A DNA stretch of 53,781 nucleotides from Streptomyces luteolus (GCF_029968015.1 NZ_JASCIS010000053.1:1-53781); one strand, 5' to 3'. Positions 35,421 through 43,900 are shown, numbered from the stretch's first letter. Notes: generated by a model not told the origin, from the letters alone. Translations and numbers: made by a program.

Positions 35421-35855
35421 TCACTCATCATCGAGCAGGTTCGAGTCATCGGCCTCCGACATCCCTTCGAGGCGGCGGGCCTGGTTGATCACAGTACTCA
35501 GCATGTCCAGGCTTTCCGCACTGAGCCCGTTGGCGCGCAGCGCGACACGCCGTACACCCTGGTCACGCATGGCAGCAACGACCTGAATCTCGGCGCGCTG
35601 GCGCTCAGCCTCTTCCTCGCTGAAGAAGTAGCCCGGGCTCACTCCGAAGAAGCCTGCAAGAGCCCGGATCGTCTGCATCTTGGGGTTCGTGTTTGTCCCG
35701 GTACGAAGCTGCTGGATGGCGCTCGCGGAGACAGCCACGCCGGAGCCATTACGGATGCCCTGCGAGACCTCCGAGTACGTGTACGGGCCACGCCCCTTTG
35801 GGTGGACCTCCCGGAATAGGTAGTCGAGCAGCTCCGCGAAGCTCTTCTCAGTCAT
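35421..35855 (-). CDS. XRE-family regulator (likely ImmA/IrrE partner)
   Basis: The 144-residue protein has a helix-turn-helix with a long first loop (FAELLDYLFREVHPKGRGPY, then SEVSQGIRNGSGVAVSASAI) followed by NPKMQTIRALAGFFGVSPGYF and a short C-terminal helical tail. This form is typical of XRE proteins next to ImmA/IrrE and MAB_1171c-type genes in actinobacteria. I start it at ATG 35855; the upstream extension is not conserved-looking. It probably represses the peptidase-membrane protein-P450 operon until cleaved. It is 41 bases from the convergent MmyB-like gene. Confidence 0.87.
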   Translation of the reverse strand: MTEKSFAELLDYLFREVHPKGRGPYTYSEVSQGIRNGSGVAVSASAIQQLRTGTNTNPKMQTIRALAGFFGVSPGYFFSEEEAERQRAEIQVVAAMRDQGVRRVALRANGLSAESLDMLSTVINQARRLEGMSEADDSNLLDDE

Positions 35856-36610
35856 CCCCTGCCCTTCGTCATGACCCCATCCTATCCACTCCAGTGGCGA
35901 TCGCGCTCCACCCAGTCCCACCCTTCGACATCCCAGTTGACGACGTGGGGCCACTGCGATGTACGTTAGGGCTCGAACCCGTCCAGTGCAGTGTTCCTAG
36001 CCTGCTGAGAACGGGTGAAGGCAAGTGTGGCTTCCGTGCAGGCCCGGACAACCTCGCCCCCTCACGATGGGCGCAGCGACCGGCAATGACGGGGAGAGGA
36101 GGGGTGGTGCGGACTCACGCGACCGCAGAGCGAGCAGGCTGCCACGCAGAACACCTCTGGACTGGGGGTGCGCGGCCACTCCGTGACTCTCTGCAACCAG
36201 TACAGAGTTTAAGAATCAACTCTGGATCTTGACACGGGTCCGTGCGTATGTTCGTCGTCCTGGGGCAGCCGCCCGCGACGACGGACGTGAGGAGCAAGAC
36301 CGAGAAGGTCCCGTAAACAGCGACGACGCCCGAGAGCGGTAACTCACGGACGCCGAACGCTAAGCGGCATACCCGCCCCGGCAAGGGCGGAGATTTGCCC
36401 ACCATCACCACGCTGAGTCCTTCCAAGGGGCGCGTCAGCGTGGCAACACTGCAAAGGGGATTATCGCATGCCTCCTGCCCTGCGCAAAAGGCCCTTCCGC
36501 CTGGCCTGCGCGGCAGCCACCTCCGCCTCGGCGCCTCAGCGCCCCGAGCCGGATTGCGCCGTCCTGTCCCCGGCGAGCAGCCGGACCCGCCCGCTCGTCT
36601 GGAGCGGCCG
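35856..36610. other. 755-bp region before the mobile-element module
   Basis: I see no recognisable protein. The last 400 bases hold an inverted repeat (36203-36224) and TTGACA at 36229-36234 with a small CACGG-GT-CCGTG palindrome over it, likely controlling the plus-strand gene at 36611. The left boundary of the mobile module probably lies in here, but no tRNA and no clear attachment site was seen. Confidence 0.4.
36203..36224. promoter_or_regulatory. inverted repeat, possible operator
   Basis: CAGAGTT and AACTCTG are perfect 7-bp arms around eight A/T-rich bases. TTGACA follows five bases later. In a window of over 70% GC this A/T-rich palindrome beside a -35-like hexamer stands out as a candidate operator of the mobile module. 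A matching -10 box at normal spacing is not clear. Confidence 0.4.
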
Positions 36611-37510
36611 ATGAGCAGCGAAGCCCGCGAGTGGGTGTGGGAGCACAGCTCCAGTCGGGGGGCCGCGCGCCTGGTCCTGCTGTCGATCGCCGACCGTGTT
36701 GCCGACGAGCAGTGCATCTCGTGGGCCTCGCTGTCCAGCCTGGCCAAGCGCACCCGTGCCTCGGTCTCCACGGTGCGCGAAGCCATCGAGCGCCTGCTCC
36801 TGGCCGGCGAGCTGGAGCTGCTCGACGACCTCGTCGGCCCGCAGCGCAGCACGGTCTACCGCATGCCTGTCGCCGCCGAAGCGGTCGCCCAGGCCCAGCG
36901 TGAGCAGCAGGAGCAGGAGGACAGCGGCACGGCAGCAGCAGGCGTGCCCGACAGCCCCGCGAAGCTCCGGCTGTCGGCTCTGCGTCGGTACGGAATCCGC
37001 CCGCGTGAGGTGCCGGAATCCTCTGCGAGGGTCCGGAAACCGGCAGTACCGGAAACCGGCAGGTCGAGGCGGAAACCGGCACAGCGGCGTACCGGCCACC
37101 GGCACAGCGATGTACCGGCTACCGGCACACAGAACCGTAGTGAACCTGATTTGAACCGGAGGTACAGCAGTAGTGGTGCTGCCGTTCTCCCGGCTGCCGA
37201 GTGGCAGGTCGACCCCGCCACCCACACCTGGATCCGCCAGCAGGGACACCTCGACCGCCTCGGCGAGGAAGGTCTCTGCGCCGCCGACGCCAAGTGGCGC
37301 GCCCATCGAGCCGCCCTCAAGCCGAGGCCGGCGGAAGCATGGGCTGCCGACTGGCGCTCCTGGGTCGCCCGGGAGCACGCCCCCAGCCGCCCGAACCTCT
37401 ACGCCGTGCCCGGCAAGAACGCCGCCGCACCGGGGGGCATGACCCGGACGGAGGCTCACACCGCCGCCCTGCTGGCCGTCCTCGACGAGCCGACCGGAAC
37501 GGAGGGCTGA
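36611..37510 (+). CDS. helix-turn-helix protein of the mobile module (replication/initiator type)
   Basis: The protein has 299 residues. The N-terminal 95 residues form a winged HTH of the kind used by phage and plasmid replication proteins (MSSEAREWVWEHSSSRGAAR, then SWASLSSLAKRTRASVSTVR, EAIERLLLAGELELL). The middle is low-complexity and basic, with an iteron-like nucleotide repeat. The C-terminal 100 residues form a second globular part (DPATHTWIRQQGHLDRLGEE, then WAADWRSWVAREHAPSRPNL), which occurs at the end of such DnaD-like proteins. ATG at 36611 follows GGAGCGG. It starts a dense plus-strand run to 43460, so it may initiate replication or control the module; no enzymatic motif is present. 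Confidence 0.7.
   Translation: MSSEAREWVWEHSSSRGAARLVLLSIADRVADEQCISWASLSSLAKRTRASVSTVREAIERLLLAGELELLDDLVGPQRSTVYRMPVAAEAVAQAQREQQEQEDSGTAAAGVPDSPAKLRLSALRRYGIRPREVPESSARVRKPAVPETGRSRRKPAQRRTGHRHSDVPATGTQNRSEPDLNRRYSSSGAAVLPAAEWQVDPATHTWIRQQGHLDRLGEEGLCAADAKWRAHRAALKPRPAEAWAADWRSWVAREHAPSRPNLYAVPGKNAAAPGGMTRTEAHTAALLAVLDEPTGTEG
37030..37129. repeat. five iteron-like repeats inside the HTH gene
   Basis: Five 16-base units fit GTACCGGNNACCGGCA or a close variant, at 37030-37045, 37046-37061, 37066-37081, 37089-37104 and 37112-37127. Three match the consensus fully; the first and third differ only in their first four bases. The spacing is 16-23 bases. They lie within the coding sequence, where they encode a variable, low-complexity linker. 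Confidence 0.6.
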
Positions 37511-37512
37511 CC

Positions 37513-38208
37513 GTGGACCGCCGCGAAATCGCCGCCCTGCTGGCCTACATCGGCAGGCTCGACCCCCGCACCATCCGCACCCTCCAGGGCGAGGCCCGCG
37601 ACCAGCTCGCCCAGTGGCACGAACTGCTCGGCGACGTGCCGATGGCCACCCCGCATGGCTGGGACGTCCGTGTCGCCGCCCGCCAACACATCCGCACCTC
37701 GCCGTACCAGATCCTGCCCGCAGACCTGGCCCGGCCCTGGGAGAGCTACCGGCGCGACCGCCTGGCGCGGCACTCCGACCCGACGCCGTCCGTCGACCCG
37801 GACGACCAGGCCGCCTGGACCGCGGAGCTGGCCGGCACCCGCCGCGCCGTCGCCGCCGGTACCGCGCAGCCCGCGCAGGCCCGAGCGATCACCAGCGGTC
37901 GCGACGGAGTGGACCCGAAGCTGGAGGTGCGGCTGCGAGAGATCGGCTCCTGCATACCGCCCGCCGCCCGAGCGGCACTCGCGCCCTACCGGCCCGCCCG
38001 TGCAGCCCGAGAGACCGCTGTCGCGCAGGGGCTGCCCGACGCCCTGAGCGTGCGGTGCGAGTGGTGTCTGGCCCAACCCGGCGAGCCGTGTCGCCGCCGG
38101 AGGATCGGTCCCGACGGCGGAGCCCGCGGAACCGCTCTTTGCGCCTCCCATCCCAGCCGTGTTGACCTCGCCGCCGCCCAGCAGGCCCAGCAGCCCGCCC
38201 CCGCCTGA
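37513..38208 (+). CDS. mobile-module protein with C-terminal zinc finger
   Basis: The protein has 231 residues. The C-terminal part carries CEWCLAQPGEPCRRRRIGPD, then CASHPSR, that is CxxCx7C plus a C/H pair. This is the short zinc finger common in actinobacterial phages and integrative elements (pattern CxxCxAxPGxPCR...HxxR). The first 120 residues are helical and charged without a recognisable motif. GTG at 37513 starts two bases after the stop of the HTH gene, so the two are co-translated. The finger suggests DNA or RNA binding; the role in the element is unknown. Confidence 0.7.
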   Translation: MDRREIAALLAYIGRLDPRTIRTLQGEARDQLAQWHELLGDVPMATPHGWDVRVAARQHIRTSPYQILPADLARPWESYRRDRLARHSDPTPSVDPDDQAAWTAELAGTRRAVAAGTAQPAQARAITSGRDGVDPKLEVRLREIGSCIPPAARAALAPYRPARAARETAVAQGLPDALSVRCEWCLAQPGEPCRRRRIGPDGGARGTALCASHPSRVDLAAAQQAQQPAPA

Positions 38209-38369
38209 TCGGCAAACCCGGCGCGTGCACCCCGTCCGCTGCACCGCCACCCGAGACCACCGTTCCGCCCGGCTGTGGCGCCCGCCCACGCGCCTCAGCC
38301 GGCACCCGACGCCGCACCCGACGGCCACCGGCCCGGCCAGCAGACGCGGCAGCACATCGGAGACCCGCC

Positions 38370-39011
38370 TTGCGCCACATCACCACCCACGACGCGCCGG
38401 CCACCGGCCTGCGCGGCATCGGAGACACCAGCTGGCACACCCGCGGCACGTGCCACGGCATGGACGTCGAGGACGCCGAGGCCGTGTTCTTCCCCGGCCC
38501 CCGGGACCACGAGGAGATCGCGGAGGCGAAGGAGCTGTGCGGCTGGTGCCCCGTACGCCGCGAGTGCCTGGACTTCGCCCTGGAGAACGTCCTCAAGGAG
38601 GGCGTGTGGGCTGGCATGACCGAAGCCGAGCGGCGCCCGCTGCACGACAACCTGCACCAGCGCCTGGACTACCGTCGCGTGACCGCCTTCTTCCAGGGGC
38701 GCAACGTGCACCTGACCGAGGCCGAGCGGCAGGTCGTCATCGACCACGCCTACGTCCGGGGCTGGCGGCCCGACCGGCTCGCCGCCGCCCTGCAGATCAG
38801 CCACAAGCACGCCCGAGACGTGCTCCGACAGGCAGCCAACAAGGTCCTCGACCGCGACCGCAACTACGGCGTGCCCCGCCCCAAGAAGAAGCGGAAGAAG
38901 ACCTCGAAGGCCAAGGACATCCCCACTCCTACTGCTCCCGGCACCCAGCAGCCCGCAAGCCGCCCGGCAGCGTCGGCCCCGGCGCACGCCGCTCTCGGAA
39001 AGGCAGCATGA
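38370..39011 (+). CDS. WhiB-family iron-sulfur transcription factor
   Basis: The 213-residue protein has the four WhiB cysteines, C28 in GTCHG and C57, C60 and C66 in CGWCPVRREC, followed by GVWAGMTEAER, the conserved G-x-W-x-G turn. They bind a [4Fe-4S] cluster. Most WhiB proteins have 80-130 residues; this one has a longer C-terminal half with a second helix-turn-helix-like region (ALQISHKHARDVLRQAANKV) and a basic, lysine-rich tail. The TTG start is placed after CGGAGA. Its stop overlaps the ATG of the membrane protein gene. Mobile elements and phages often carry WhiB genes. Confidence 0.9.
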   Translation: MRHITTHDAPATGLRGIGDTSWHTRGTCHGMDVEDAEAVFFPGPRDHEEIAEAKELCGWCPVRRECLDFALENVLKEGVWAGMTEAERRPLHDNLHQRLDYRRVTAFFQGRNVHLTEAERQVVIDHAYVRGWRPDRLAAALQISHKHARDVLRQAANKVLDRDRNYGVPRPKKKRKKTSKAKDIPTPTAPGTQQPASRPAASAPAHAALGKAA

Positions 39012-40606
39012 CTCACCCCGTACTCGCATTCGGTGCCACCTCGGACCTCCCTCTCCTCCTGGCCGCCGTCGTGCCCGCCGCCCTTGCGCTCGTGCTGACC
39101 GCCTGGACCATCCGGCGCTGGGGAGCCCGAGCGCAGAAACGTCTCGGCGGACCGGCGGTCAAGGTCGCCGCCGTCGCCGCCCTGGGCTGCACGGCGTACA
39201 GCGCGGACACGAGCTGGCGGTTCGCCGCCGACTATCTCGACATGGCCGGCACGGCCGAGCGCGCCGGGATGTTCGCCGCCGCCGAACTCGCCCTGTTCGC
39301 GACGGCGCTGATGGCGCGGCAGAACCTGGCCGTCCAGGGCGCCCCCGGGCTGCCGGGCACGCTGGTTTGGGTGATCACCACCGTGCAGGTGATCCCCGCC
39401 TACGCCGAGAGCGGCCCCGTCGGCGGCACGGTCCGCGCCTTCGTCGGGCCGATCATGGCGGCAATGCTGTGGCACCTGGCCATGGGGATCGAACTGCGGC
39501 TGCGCACCCCCGGCGCCGCGTCGACCGGACTGGTCGCCGTGCTGGGCCGGGAGGCCCGCGAACGGCTGCTGTCCCGCCTAGGCATCGCCGCGCGAGACCG
39601 CGACGCCGCACAGATCACCCGGGACCGGGCTACAGCCCGCGCGGTCACCCTCGCTGCCCGTCTCGCGGAGCGCACTCCCGAGCAGCAGCGAAACCGTCGA
39701 GGCCGGCGGCTGACCCGACGCCTGTCGAAGGCGGTGGGCAGGGCCGCGGTCGGCACCGATCCCCTCCAGCGGGCACATCTGCTCGACCAGCTCGCCGCCC
39801 GGCGACACGCTCTCGCGCTCGCCACGGTCCCGCTCCCCTCTCCCTGGTCTCCGGCGCACGGCAGCGCATCGGTGGTCACGGTCCCCCCGCAGCCGACACC
39901 GAATGTGGCGGCGGTCCCCGCCTCCGGTCCCGACAGTTTCGACGAGTCGGTCCCGGACCGAGGACCGGGAACTCCTTGGGGACCGGTCCCCAACGAGGCA
40001 GCTCCGGAAGCGGAGGTCGGCTCAGGGACCGAGGGCGACGAAACGGGAACGCTCGCGGCGACCAAGCCTCCTGAGGACGGTGCGGTCCCGGGGACCGGTC
40101 CCTCCGATCCAGAAGCCGCCGAGCCAGACACAGTGGGCACGAAGGCCGACCACAACGCGCACGAAGCAGCAGCTCAGAGCCCGGATTGTCATCGGGGAGC
40201 GGACCTCGCGACGTCCGGGACCGAGACCACCCAGGACCGAGGACCGACCGCCACCGAGTCCGGGACCGAGACCACCCAGGACCGAGGACATAAGGTCCCG
40301 CTCCGCCGGAAGTCGGTCCGGAAGCCCCGGACGAAGGCCAAGGACAAGCGTGCCCGGTCCCGCTCTCCCCAGACTGAGCGCCCGACAGGCGAGCTGGGCG
40401 AGTCCGAGCGCCAGCTCGTCCACGAAGTACGCCCCCACGTTCCGGCCCTGCTCGCACGGGACGGCAACGCCGCGATCACCCGGGTGCAGCTGCGCGAGAT
40501 TATCCGCCGCCAGGGCCTGACCGGGGTTGGCAACGACCGACTCGGCCTCGTCCTCCAGGAACTGCGGAACGAGGAGATCACCACGACGAGGAGCACCGCC
40601 CGATGA
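39008..40606 (+). CDS. membrane protein of the mobile module with repetitive linker and C-terminal helical domain
   Basis: The protein has 532 residues. The first 160 contain about five hydrophobic segments (LPLLLAAVVPAALALVLTAW, then VKVAAVAALGCTAY, FAAAELALFATALM). The middle (about 300-440) is disordered and rich in G, T, E and P, with a 15-residue tandem repeat (SGTETTQDRG). The end (RQLVHEVRPHVPALLARDGN, then ITRVQLREIIRRQGL) is a helical domain resembling the C-terminus of Streptomyces plasmid transfer or spread proteins. This layout is compatible with a conjugation-related membrane protein such as the Spd group, but the match is not firm. It overlaps the WhiB gene before it and the small gene after it by four bases each. 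Confidence 0.65.
   Translation: MTHPVLAFGATSDLPLLLAAVVPAALALVLTAWTIRRWGARAQKRLGGPAVKVAAVAALGCTAYSADTSWRFAADYLDMAGTAERAGMFAAAELALFATALMARQNLAVQGAPGLPGTLVWVITTVQVIPAYAESGPVGGTVRAFVGPIMAAMLWHLAMGIELRLRTPGAASTGLVAVLGREARERLLSRLGIAARDRDAAQITRDRATARAVTLAARLAERTPEQQRNRRGRRLTRRLSKAVGRAAVGTDPLQRAHLLDQLAARRHALALATVPLPSPWSPAHGSASVVTVPPQPTPNVAAVPASGPDSFDESVPDRGPGTPWGPVPNEAAPEAEVGSGTEGDETGTLAATKPPEDGAVPGTGPSDPEAAEPDTVGTKADHNAHEAAAQSPDCHRGADLATSGTETTQDRGPTATESGTETTQDRGHKVPLRRKSVRKPRTKAKDKRARSRSPQTERPTGELGESERQLVHEVRPHVPALLARDGNAAITRVQLREIIRRQGLTGVGNDRLGLVLQELRNEEITTTRSTAR
39978..40102. repeat. paired GGGACCGGTCCC palindromes
   Basis: GGGGACCGGTCCCC at 39978-39991 is a perfect 14-base palindrome and GGGACCGGTCCC at 40091-40102 repeats its core, 113 bases on. 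GGACC, GGTCCC and GACCG strings are very frequent between 39870 and 40310. They lie in the disordered linker of the membrane-protein gene. Confidence 0.55.
40213..40288. repeat. 31-base direct repeat, period 45
   Basis: The 31 bases at 40213-40243 recur exactly at 40258-40288. The period of 45 bases equals 15 codons and gives two copies of SGTETTQDRG in the protein linker. This is a recent tandem duplication by slippage or unequal exchange. Confidence 0.75.
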
Positions 40607-40794
40607 AGACCTGCCACCAGTTCAACACCGTCCGCGCGGAGTACGAGCGAGAGATCGGCTTCATGCTCGCTCACTCCGAGCGGCACGCGGGCAGGCCGGC
40701 GGCGAAGTCCAGCGCGAAGCAGGCGGCCTCGGCGAAGCAGCGGATGGCCCGCGCGCTCAGCAGCCACGTCGGGCGCTGCCCCGAGTGCGGCTGA
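40603..40794 (+). CDS. small mobile-module protein with C-terminal CPECG
   Basis: The 63-residue protein is basic and helical and ends in RCPECG, half of a zinc-ribbon knuckle. Its ATG overlaps the stop of the membrane-protein gene (ATGA), which supports real expression. I do not recognise a family. The earlier cysteine (KTCHQF) could complete a metal site with the CPEC pair. Confidence 0.6.
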   Translation: MKTCHQFNTVRAEYEREIGFMLAHSERHAGRPAAKSSAKQAASAKQRMARALSSHVGRCPECG

Positions 40795-40879
40795 ACCGGC
40801 AAATCCGCAGCTCAGACCCCATATTTGTTGTGGTGGCCCGGTTCCGCGCCGGACCACCATCCCGCTCCGGAGGTATGTC

Positions 40880-41116
40880 GTGATCTCGCGTCCACCTCGC
40901 TCTTCCGAGCCCACAGTCGCCGAAGCTGATGCCTGGGCGGACGTCCTGGTCCGCCGGCAACTCCTCCACGCAGTCGTCCGCGCTCCAGTCGGGCAGTGGC
41001 TCGTCCAGGACCAGCCCGACGAACCGGTCCGCGTCCTCGCGGGACCGGCCGACGTCGTCGCGCTGGCCGCAACCATCCAGCATCGCACCCGCTCCATGAG
41101 GCCCGAATCCCGATGA
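40880..41116 (+). CDS. small hypothetical protein upstream of mobC
   Basis: The 78-residue protein has no recognisable motif. GGAGG at 40869-40873 is well placed for GTG at 40880, and its stop overlaps the ATG of the MobC-like gene by four bases. That arrangement argues that it is translated as part of the mobilisation operon. It has a helical, acidic composition (VAEADAWADVLVRRQLLHAV). Confidence 0.55.
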   Translation: MISRPPRSSEPTVAEADAWADVLVRRQLLHAVVRAPVGQWLVQDQPDEPVRVLAGPADVVALAATIQHRTRSMRPESR

Positions 41117-41730
41117 CGAACTCCAACATGAACGGCACCGCCCCGAAACCTGATCGCGACTCCAACTCGGTCTCAGGGCGAGCAAGTTGGGGCGGAAGCA
41201 TAGCTTCCGCCGATCCCGCCCCCGAGGGGGCGGGAGAGGACCTGCACCGGGGGGCGCAGGTCCTTCGGGCTTCGACCGGGGGCGGATCGAAGCCGGGGCC
41301 AGAGGAGAAGCAGACCGAGCCGCGCGCCCACCGACAGCGCGCTCGTCAGCGACCGCGCCAGCCGCCCGCAAAGAAGCGCTTGCGCCAGCCCGCCACGCGA
41401 TTCAACGAAGACGAGTACGCCCTGATCAAATCCGCCGCCGTCCAGTGCAACCTGTCCGTCGCCGGGTTCCTCGCCCGCTCCGCGCTCGCTGCCGCCCGCG
41501 ACCTCAGCCGCACCAGCGCCGAGATCGCCGACGAACGCGAAGTGATCACCGCCCTGTTCGACAGCCGGCGTCGGCTCGGCTGGGCTGGCAGCAACCTCAA
41601 CCAGGCAGTCAAGGCGCTCAACTCCGGTGCAGACGTTCCTCACCTCGAAGCGGCCATCGCGGCCGTACGGCGGGCCGCCGACACCGCCCACGAGACCGCC
41701 ACGCGGCTCATCGAACACCACGGCTCATGA
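41113..41730 (+). CDS. MobC-like relaxosome protein
   Basis: The 205-residue protein has a disordered, basic N-terminal half. The C-terminal half (about residues 85-200: RLRQPATRFNEDEYALIKSA, then GWAGSNLNQAVKALNSGA) fits the MobC family, a ribbon-helix-helix DNA-binding protein that opens the origin of transfer for the relaxase. The key MobC signature (G-x-NLNQ-x-x-K-LN) is intact. The relaxase gene follows with a four-base overlap (ATGA). An origin of transfer is expected upstream of this operon, perhaps within 40795-41112, but no clear nick site could be named. Confidence 0.85.
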   Translation: MTNSNMNGTAPKPDRDSNSVSGRASWGGSIASADPAPEGAGEDLHRGAQVLRASTGGGSKPGPEEKQTEPRAHRQRARQRPRQPPAKKRLRQPATRFNEDEYALIKSAAVQCNLSVAGFLARSALAAARDLSRTSAEIADEREVITALFDSRRRLGWAGSNLNQAVKALNSGADVPHLEAAIAAVRRAADTAHETATRLIEHHGS

Positions 41731-43460
41731 TCCCCAGCGTCAACCCGTCCGGGTCGGACACCAGAGGTCTCCTCTACTACCTCTACGAGACCGGTAAGTA
41801 CGAGGACCACACCGACCCTCACCTCATCGCCTCCTTCGACGGCATGTCCCCGGACCCCGGCCGCGATCCGAAAGCCACCCTCACCGACCTCCAGCAGCTC
41901 CTGGACCAACCGGTGATGGCCCTCGCCAAGCACGCCCGCCCGGCCAAGCATGTCTGGCACACCTCCGTACGCGCGGATCCGGGCGACCGGATCCTGTCCG
42001 ACGAGGAGTGGGCCGGCATCGCCGGACGCATCGTCGCCGCCACGGGCATCGACCCGGGTGAGGGACAGTCCGGCTGCCGCTGGGCCGCCGTGCGCCACGC
42101 CGACGACCACATCCACATCGTCGCCACCCTCGTCACCGAGGACGGCCACCGCCCTGACGACTTCCGCTCCGGCGCCCGCGCCCAGGCCGAAGCCCGGCTC
42201 ATCGAGAAGGAACTCGGCCTCCATCAGGTGTCACCCGGTGACGGCACCGCAGCTCAACGGCCCACCAGCGCCGAGCGCCACAAGGCCGAGCGGCAGGGTC
42301 GCGAGCGCACCGCCCGCGAGGAACTGCGCGAAGCCGTACGACGCGCGGTGAGCGGGGCGCGGAGCGACGAGGAGTTCTTCGACCGGCTCGCCGCCGCCGG
42401 CCTCCTGATCCGCAAGCGCGCCGCGCCCTCCGGCGACCTGCTCGGATACAAGGTCGCCCTGCCCGACGACCTGAACAAGGACGGCGAGCCCGTGTTCTAC
42501 CCCGGCGCCCGCCTGGCTCCCGACCTGTCGCTGCCTCGCATCCGCGAGCGCTGGTCGGCCGACGCCCCAGCTTCCCGGCAGGAGGAGGCGATCCGTACGG
42601 GGCCGGGCAGTCCGGCCGCCGCACGCCGCGGAACGGCCTCGGCCGTGTGGCAGGCCATGGTCGTCTTCGAGCACGGCGAGGACGCGGTCGCCGCCGCCCA
42701 CATCGCCGCGGCCGGCGAGGTCCTGGACGCCCTCGCGAAGACGTCCGCCGCCCACACCCGCCGCGAACTCCGCGACGCCGCCACGGCTTTCGAACGGGCC
42801 TCGCGCTCGCACGTCCGCGTCGCGCGCGGGCACGATCGAGCGCTGCGGCAGGCCGCCCGCGACCTCGTCCAGGGCGGCACGGCGCTCGGCCGTGGCGAGG
42901 ACGGCGCCACCACGGCGATGGCGATCGACATGTTGTTCTTCCTGATCACCGCCACCGCGCACTGGCACGCCCGCAGGGGCCACGCCCAGCAGGCCGAGGC
43001 CGCGACCCGGACCGCCGAACACCTGCGCAGCGCCTACCAGGCCGCCGCCGTGCAGCCCCTCGGTGTCCTTTACCAGCGCGGCCGACGCCTGAGCCGGCCG
43101 ATGCTCCAGCGCCAGACCGCACTGCTGCGCGAGGCCCTGCCAGATCTGGGCGAGCAGATCCTCGCCGAGCCCGGCTGGTACGCCCTGGCCGCCACCGTCG
43201 CGGAAGCCGAAGCCGCCGGCCACGACCCGGCCGCCCTGCTGTCCGACGTTGCCGTACGGCGCGAACTCGGCACCGCGGACTCCGTCAGCGACGTGCTCGT
43301 GTGGCGGATGCGGCGGGCTGCAGACCTGCCCGCCGACGCATCCCACCTGCCCGAGACCAGCACCGCAGAGACCCGGTCCGCGACGCGCAGGACGAGCACC
43401 AGGCCCTCCCCGCCCGGCAGGGGGCGTAGCGGCGAGGACACCTCGCGCCCGAGCCGGTAG
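41727..43460 (+). CDS. relaxase (mobilisation nuclease)
   Basis: The 577-residue protein has a relaxase domain in its first 200 residues. LLYYLYETGKYEDHTDPHLI holds the candidate catalytic tyrosines (Y17, Y18, Y20) and DDHIHIVATLV the H128-x-H130 metal site. It would nick the element's origin of transfer and stay bound to the 5' end. The remaining 370 residues are alpha-helical and probably contact the rest of the relaxosome; no helicase or primase motif is seen. No TraB/FtsK-like transfer ATPase is in the window, so the element is probably mobilisable rather than self-transmissible, unless such genes lie outside. Confidence 0.88.
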   Translation: MIPSVNPSGSDTRGLLYYLYETGKYEDHTDPHLIASFDGMSPDPGRDPKATLTDLQQLLDQPVMALAKHARPAKHVWHTSVRADPGDRILSDEEWAGIAGRIVAATGIDPGEGQSGCRWAAVRHADDHIHIVATLVTEDGHRPDDFRSGARAQAEARLIEKELGLHQVSPGDGTAAQRPTSAERHKAERQGRERTAREELREAVRRAVSGARSDEEFFDRLAAAGLLIRKRAAPSGDLLGYKVALPDDLNKDGEPVFYPGARLAPDLSLPRIRERWSADAPASRQEEAIRTGPGSPAAARRGTASAVWQAMVVFEHGEDAVAAAHIAAAGEVLDALAKTSAAHTRRELRDAATAFERASRSHVRVARGHDRALRQAARDLVQGGTALGRGEDGATTAMAIDMLFFLITATAHWHARRGHAQQAEAATRTAEHLRSAYQAAAVQPLGVLYQRGRRLSRPMLQRQTALLREALPDLGEQILAEPGWYALAATVAEAEAAGHDPAALLSDVAVRRELGTADSVSDVLVWRMRRAADLPADASHLPETSTAETRSATRRTSTRPSPPGRGRSGEDTSRPSR

Positions 43461-43900
43461 GCCCGCCCGATGCGGTCACGCGGCCTCAGCGCACCACCGG
43501 GAGAAGCCACAAGACCACCGCCCCGCCCGCGGTCCACAACATGGTCGTGCGCCGCATCCGACCCCGGTGGCGGCCAGGTCCGGGGCGGAGCCTGCCGACG
43601 TCCGTGCACCCGCAGGACGGACGGGTGTGGCGTAGGTGAGGTGAGTCGAGCCAGTAGGGGCCACGCAGTTGGGCGGTCGAAGGAGACGATGCCGTGTGTT
43701 CGGGAACACCGTGGCAACGCCGCCGCACAGGACCGAGACACGCATCGTGGCCAACTCCTCATCTGGGCAACCGAGAAGCCCGAGCACCCCTGCTGACCTG
43801 GCCGGAAGGACTGTGGACTTTGTGAATTGAAACCGGCGGGGGTGTGGGGCACGATCATGAAGCGCGCAGGACAGGTGACGAGGTAGAGGAGGACGCCAGG
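43461..43900. other. 440-bp region after the relaxase
   Basis: I found no conserved gene. On the minus strand one frame ends with MRRTTMLWTAGGAVVLWLLP near 43486, a possible very short membrane peptide, but nothing supports it beyond hydrophobicity. The GAGGAGG ribosome binding site of the next gene is at the right end. Confidence 0.35.

Noticed and set aside
36229..36252. A sigma-70-type promoter beginning with TTGACA
   Set aside because: The only -10-like hexamer (TATGTT) is 12 bases away, too close for a normal promoter. I kept only the inverted repeat as a weak regulatory call.
36203..40300. CRISPR array
   Set aside because: The repeats at 37.0 kb and 40.2 kb are short, irregularly spaced and coding; no unique spacers of uniform length and no cas genes are present.
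42231..43346. A 371-codon minus-strand frame over the relaxase
   Set aside because: Antisense to a relaxase with its active-site tyrosines and HxH motif; a shadow frame.
43486..43552. A 22-codon membrane peptide on the minus strand
   Set aside because: Hydrophobic, but there is no clear ribosome binding site and no context to support it.
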